Source of the DNA: Pterobdella sp. o SKG-2022
Lineage: Eukaryota > Annelida > Clitellata > Hirudinida > Piscicolidae
DNA length: 64,000 bases
Reading direction: 5' to 3'
Assembly: GCA_964035795.1 (NCBI GenBank)
Contig: OZ038321.1
Location: 20,710,283-20,774,282, forward strand
Shown: positions 60,669-64,000 of the stretch, piece by piece
Layout: every line of letters starts with the position of its first letter
Position numbering within the stretch: the first letter of the stretch is position 1
Translations under genes and position numbers: made by a program
Notes under the pieces: generated by a model
Told to the model about the DNA's origin: nothing
Database searches by the model: none
What the model saw: the letters and a program-made list of their open reading frames with translations, nothing else

Positions 60669-62978
60669 TTCGTTTTGTAATCTGATTTATCTTTTGCTCA
60701 TTTTTTAAATATTTTTGTGCACTTTCAATGGTTTTAACCTTCATGCCTTGATTGATTGTTTTTTTATTAACTAAACATTTGAATATGATTGTCTTGAAAT
60801 TCACCAGCATTTGAGGACTGTTTCTAATAACGTGAACATTTTGTAATTACTGTTGTGTATTAAAGAACAATGGCGTTATGATGGATGGAAATGCATATCA
60901 TATTTGTTTTGTTTTATCATTGTACCAGCCTTTATACGGATCTCATCTCCAAATTTGAATCTTGATTATTTTCATAGTTATCTATCTACAAATTAGCGTT
61001 GATCTTTGAAACATTCGTTCTTTATATTTTTCAACCAATTTGACTGAAATTATGAATTCATATTGAACACTAGTCGTGTAGTTTTTGGAATTTTCAATAA
61101 ATTGTGAGTTTCAATTCTTTACTTTTCAAAAATTTGAAGGTACACGAACACTGTTATAAAACGTAAAAATGCTGTACCTTGCCTTGAGCTTATTAACACA
61201 TGACGACTATCTCCAAATTTCAAAGACTAGGTATTGAAAAATATAAGTCGGTAGTCATTTTAAAGTGCAAAAATGTGGCTTATTCAGACTTAAATATTAA
61301 TATTTTATCTGTTAAGTTTCCAATGAAAATTTTTTGAGTATTTCAATAAGCTCATTTGTATTGAAGAAATATTTGAAAAAGTATGATCATAATGCAATTT
61401 GCATATGTCCTTCGTAGTGGAATAATATGTTTAATTTCAAGTGAAAGTATGTCACAATTCGATTGTCGTGCTTAAATCAAAATTGTATAAGAATAATTTA
61501 AAAAATTTCGACTCCTTCGGACACAAAACGTAAGTTTCGATGAAATAATTCGACTAAAATGAAAAATTATAAAATTTTTATTTTTTTCAAACGAAAATAT
61601 TTGAACGTTTTTTCAGTAAACTTTGATTAAGTTTATGCGGGCTGATCGTGTTGTTGAAAACTCTCACCAAGTAACGAGTATGTATAAAATGGCAGACAAC
61701 TAATAAAGTTTTCAAGGCCATTTGTTATTTATTTAGTCAAATGTCAAACTTCATCCACTTCATTCAGCTGTCTTCATCCACTCCAGCCCCTCACGCTTCT
61801 CAATGCATCAACCCTCCAGCTATTCTCCACACATGCACCCAAACGCACGCACAGACTCGCAGTCTTTCTTTTTTCCATCACATATCAAAGATTTTTTTTT
61901 CTGAAAAAAAAATAATTTCAAAAATTTTTTAATTATTTTGCAAGGTTACATGACGTAGCGAAACAGCCATTCTTGAATTCACTACATTATTAAAAATTTA
62001 TCAAAATTAAAAAATACGGTTTTTTACACTTCTCTATATAATGTACTAAAAGATTTTTTTAAACCCAGAAGTGTATAAATAATATAAATCATGAATATAA
62101 TAAATTGAAAAAATCGAAAAATTAATTTTCAAAATAACATGAATAATAGTAAAGATAATTGATTTAAAAAAATTAAAAAAAAAGAACAATTACTTGATGA
62201 TACAAAATGATTGATAAAAAAAGCACAAAACATTTAAATAATTTAAAATTCAAACTAATTGAGCACACGAAGCTTTCGTAAGTTGAACTGACATTATCAA
62301 TTTAAAAGGCTTTGAGATGAGTTTTCGATATTTCTTAAGCAAACTTATGCTATTGTGTTAACAAAAAATGTTTTTTTTTATATGAGACTTGGGGATAACA
62401 TCTTGCTAGAAACTTTCAGAAAATACCTTATATATTTAGCAAACTTTTATGTAAACTGCAATAACAATTCAAATGTTTCAATGTTTCACAAACTAATTAA
62501 TTGTTTGTATATAAAAATATTTTTTCAAAAAATAAACTTTTTTCGTCTAACTTTTAGTTCATTAGTTCATAGGTAGCGTGTCGGATAGGCTTTTTGTAAA
62601 ACTAAATTTTCCATAATGTTTTTTGTGACACGTTTTGGTTTGACCAAAAATTCAAAATGTTTAATTAGTTTTAAAAAATGCTTTTCTTCAGGTATAACTT
62701 TTTCAAATTTTAGGCACTTCTTCAATACTTATTTTACTTAATACTAAATACTTTTAAATGATTATTCATTTTTTAAACATAATTTTTATGCAAAAACTCA
62801 TTTTTTACAGATGCATCAAGTGAAAAGGTTAAACAAACATCAAAAACATTTTTACATATTTAGAAAATTACTCAATTAATTTCTGAAATTTTATTTACAA
62901 CTAATATAAAAAAAACATGGAAATATGAGTTGATATAATTTCAATGGTTCCAGCATCAGTAATTGCATACTTAAACAG
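60669..62978. other. Intergenic region and likely 5' part of HIBADH
   Basis: Mostly AT-rich. The expected first exon of HIBADH, with a mitochondrial presequence, should lie here but was not found. A C/A-rich open stretch at 61741-61880 (MSNFIHFIQLSSSTPAPHAS) lacks the Arg-rich amphipathic character of a presequence and is not called. Confidence 0.35.
60859..61101 (+). terminator. Candidate poly(A) signals of the cyclin D gene
   Basis: ATTAAA at 60859-60864 and AATAAA at 61096-61101 follow the stop codon by about 190 and 430 bases. Which is used cannot be told. Confidence 0.35.
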
Positions 62979-64000
62979 ATAGGGTTTATTGGGCTTGGAA
63001 ACATGGGAGGACACATGGTAAACAATCTACTTAAGAAGCATCCAGTCACTGTGTTTGACTTGAATAAAGATGCGCTTAAAGTTGCAGAACAAAATGGTGA
63101 GATGATTTCCATTGTTTTTAAAGTTCATTAAAATTCTGTTACCCTATAGCAACGCCATATGTATATAAAAGTTTGAGATTTTTCAATGATTTCAAACAAA
63201 AACTTTTAAAATCTTATTTGATGTTCATTAGTAAGCATTCCATTATCCAGATAACACTATAAATTGACAATTTTACTTCAGTAAAGCATTTTTTTATGTT
63301 ATATAGAATATATCTTGATAGATTTTGAATTATAACTGATTAGCTTGAAATATTATTTAGATGAGAATTTGTTGCAAAGTATTTCCTAATACAAATGAGT
63401 TCATTCCAATAAATAAAATTATTAAACTTCATTTAATTTCATAATATCAGGTGCCTTCATATGCTCAAGTCCTGCAGAAGTATCATCGAAGGTCAAAACC
63501 CTGATCACCATGCTACCAGCAAGCAGTCATGTCAAGGAGGTCTATCAAGGAACAGATGGCGTATTTAAGTATTTGTGTTTTTGATTTTTTTTTGATGTTA
63601 GTCAAGATAGACGTTTTTTGAATTTTTTAAGGTTTCATTTTTAAAATAATCTATTTAGCAGTTTTTTATGCTTTAATTAAAATTTTTTTTGAATTTCATA
63701 ATGATTTACAATGAGATAACTTCTTTAGAAGTTTTATTTTTTCTTTGCAACTAAATTTATTTCAAATTTTCATTTTTTAAAATAAAAGTTATTTCTAAAG
63801 AACAATGCCTCCAATGCACAAATAAACACAATCTTTTAGTTATTTGAAATTTGACTCTCAATTCAAAAACTTTCTAAGTATTCATCTTCAAAACTCAGGA
63901 ATCTTTCCAAAGGATCTCTGCTGATTGATTGCAGCACAATTGATATAGATGTGTGTAAAAACTTGGCAAAGGATGTTGAAAAGGCTGGTTCTGTATTTGT
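62979..64000 (+). CDS. HIBADH: 3-hydroxyisobutyrate dehydrogenase, mitochondrial (partial, runs off the window)
   Basis: Oxidises 3-hydroxyisobutyrate to methylmalonate semialdehyde with NAD in valine breakdown in mitochondria. Visible exons: 62979-63096, 63451-63568 and 63899 onward past 64000. They join in phase: IGFIGLGNMGGHMVNNLLKK (Rossmann GxGxxG), VTVFDLNKDAL, GAFICSSPAEVSSKV, TLITMLPASSHVKEVYQGTD and LLIDCSTIDID. The DCSTID block contains the family's substrate-binding Ser-Thr. The 5' exon encoding the presequence and the remainder with the catalytic Lys are not in view. The GLGNMG plus TMLPAS combination fits HIBADH better than the GLYR1/6-phosphogluconate dehydrogenase relatives. 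Confidence 0.9.

Noticed and set aside
61741..61932. First exon of HIBADH with mitochondrial presequence
   Set aside because: It has an ATG and an open frame but is rich in Ser, Thr, His and Cys and lacks the Arg-rich amphipathic pattern; no phase-compatible donor was convincing.

Overview
This is AT-rich animal nuclear DNA. Genes are split into many short exons by introns that mostly start GT and end AG, and the gene set (D-type cyclin, DLG-type MAGUK, GPR158-like class C receptor, calponin-family protein, peroxisomal Lon, G6PD, MINDY deubiquitinase) is metazoan. The introns carry tRNA-headed SINEs, a PHD-finger non-LTR retrotransposon, palindromic MITE-like repeats and (TG)n tracts. Short repeats with (CAT)n/(GAT)n runs next to GTTTTACATCCGTTTCCAT- or CATGGGTTGGAC-like sequence resemble mollusc, especially cephalopod, SINE tails. 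A lophotrochozoan is therefore my best guess, but a weak one; I cannot name the species.

Layout. 1-6816: two broken gamma-glutamyltransferase copies, head to head and both truncated at the junction near 2.0-2.2 kb. 8170-14323 (-): complete 13-exon G6PD (523 aa). 14918-25035 (+): complete 22-exon peroxisomal Lon protease LONP2 (856 aa, C-terminal Cys-Lys-Leu). 25.1-29.6 kb: decayed exon-like fragments, a long (TG)n tract and a degenerate LINE. 29617-35496 (-): complete 12-exon DLG-like SH3-GK protein without PDZ domains (361 aa). 35915-40953 (+): 9-exon MINDY-1/2-type deubiquitinase (486 aa). 42735-46489 (-): 13-exon GPR158-like class C receptor (740 aa). 47271-49583 (+): calponin-homology protein with a Lys/Glu tail (333 aa). 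49.6-58.3 kb: gene-poor, AT-rich. 58306-60668 (+): D-type cyclin (410 aa). 62979-64000 (+): start of 3-hydroxyisobutyrate dehydrogenase, running off the window.

Exon models were built by hand from homology, splice signals and reading phase. Every complete gene listed above closes as one open frame divisible by three, which is strong internal support. Three intact gene pairs (G6PD/LONP2, DLG-like/MINDY, receptor/calponin) are divergent with 420-780 bp between start codons, so shared promoters are plausible. G6PD and LONP2 also make some metabolic sense together, as NADPH supply and peroxisomal quality control.

The most unusual items are the PDZ-less DLG-like gene, the inverted pair of truncated GGT pseudogenes, a near-perfect palindromic MITE with dispersed half-copies, and a GC-rich poly(A)-tailed retroposed element in a LONP2 intron.
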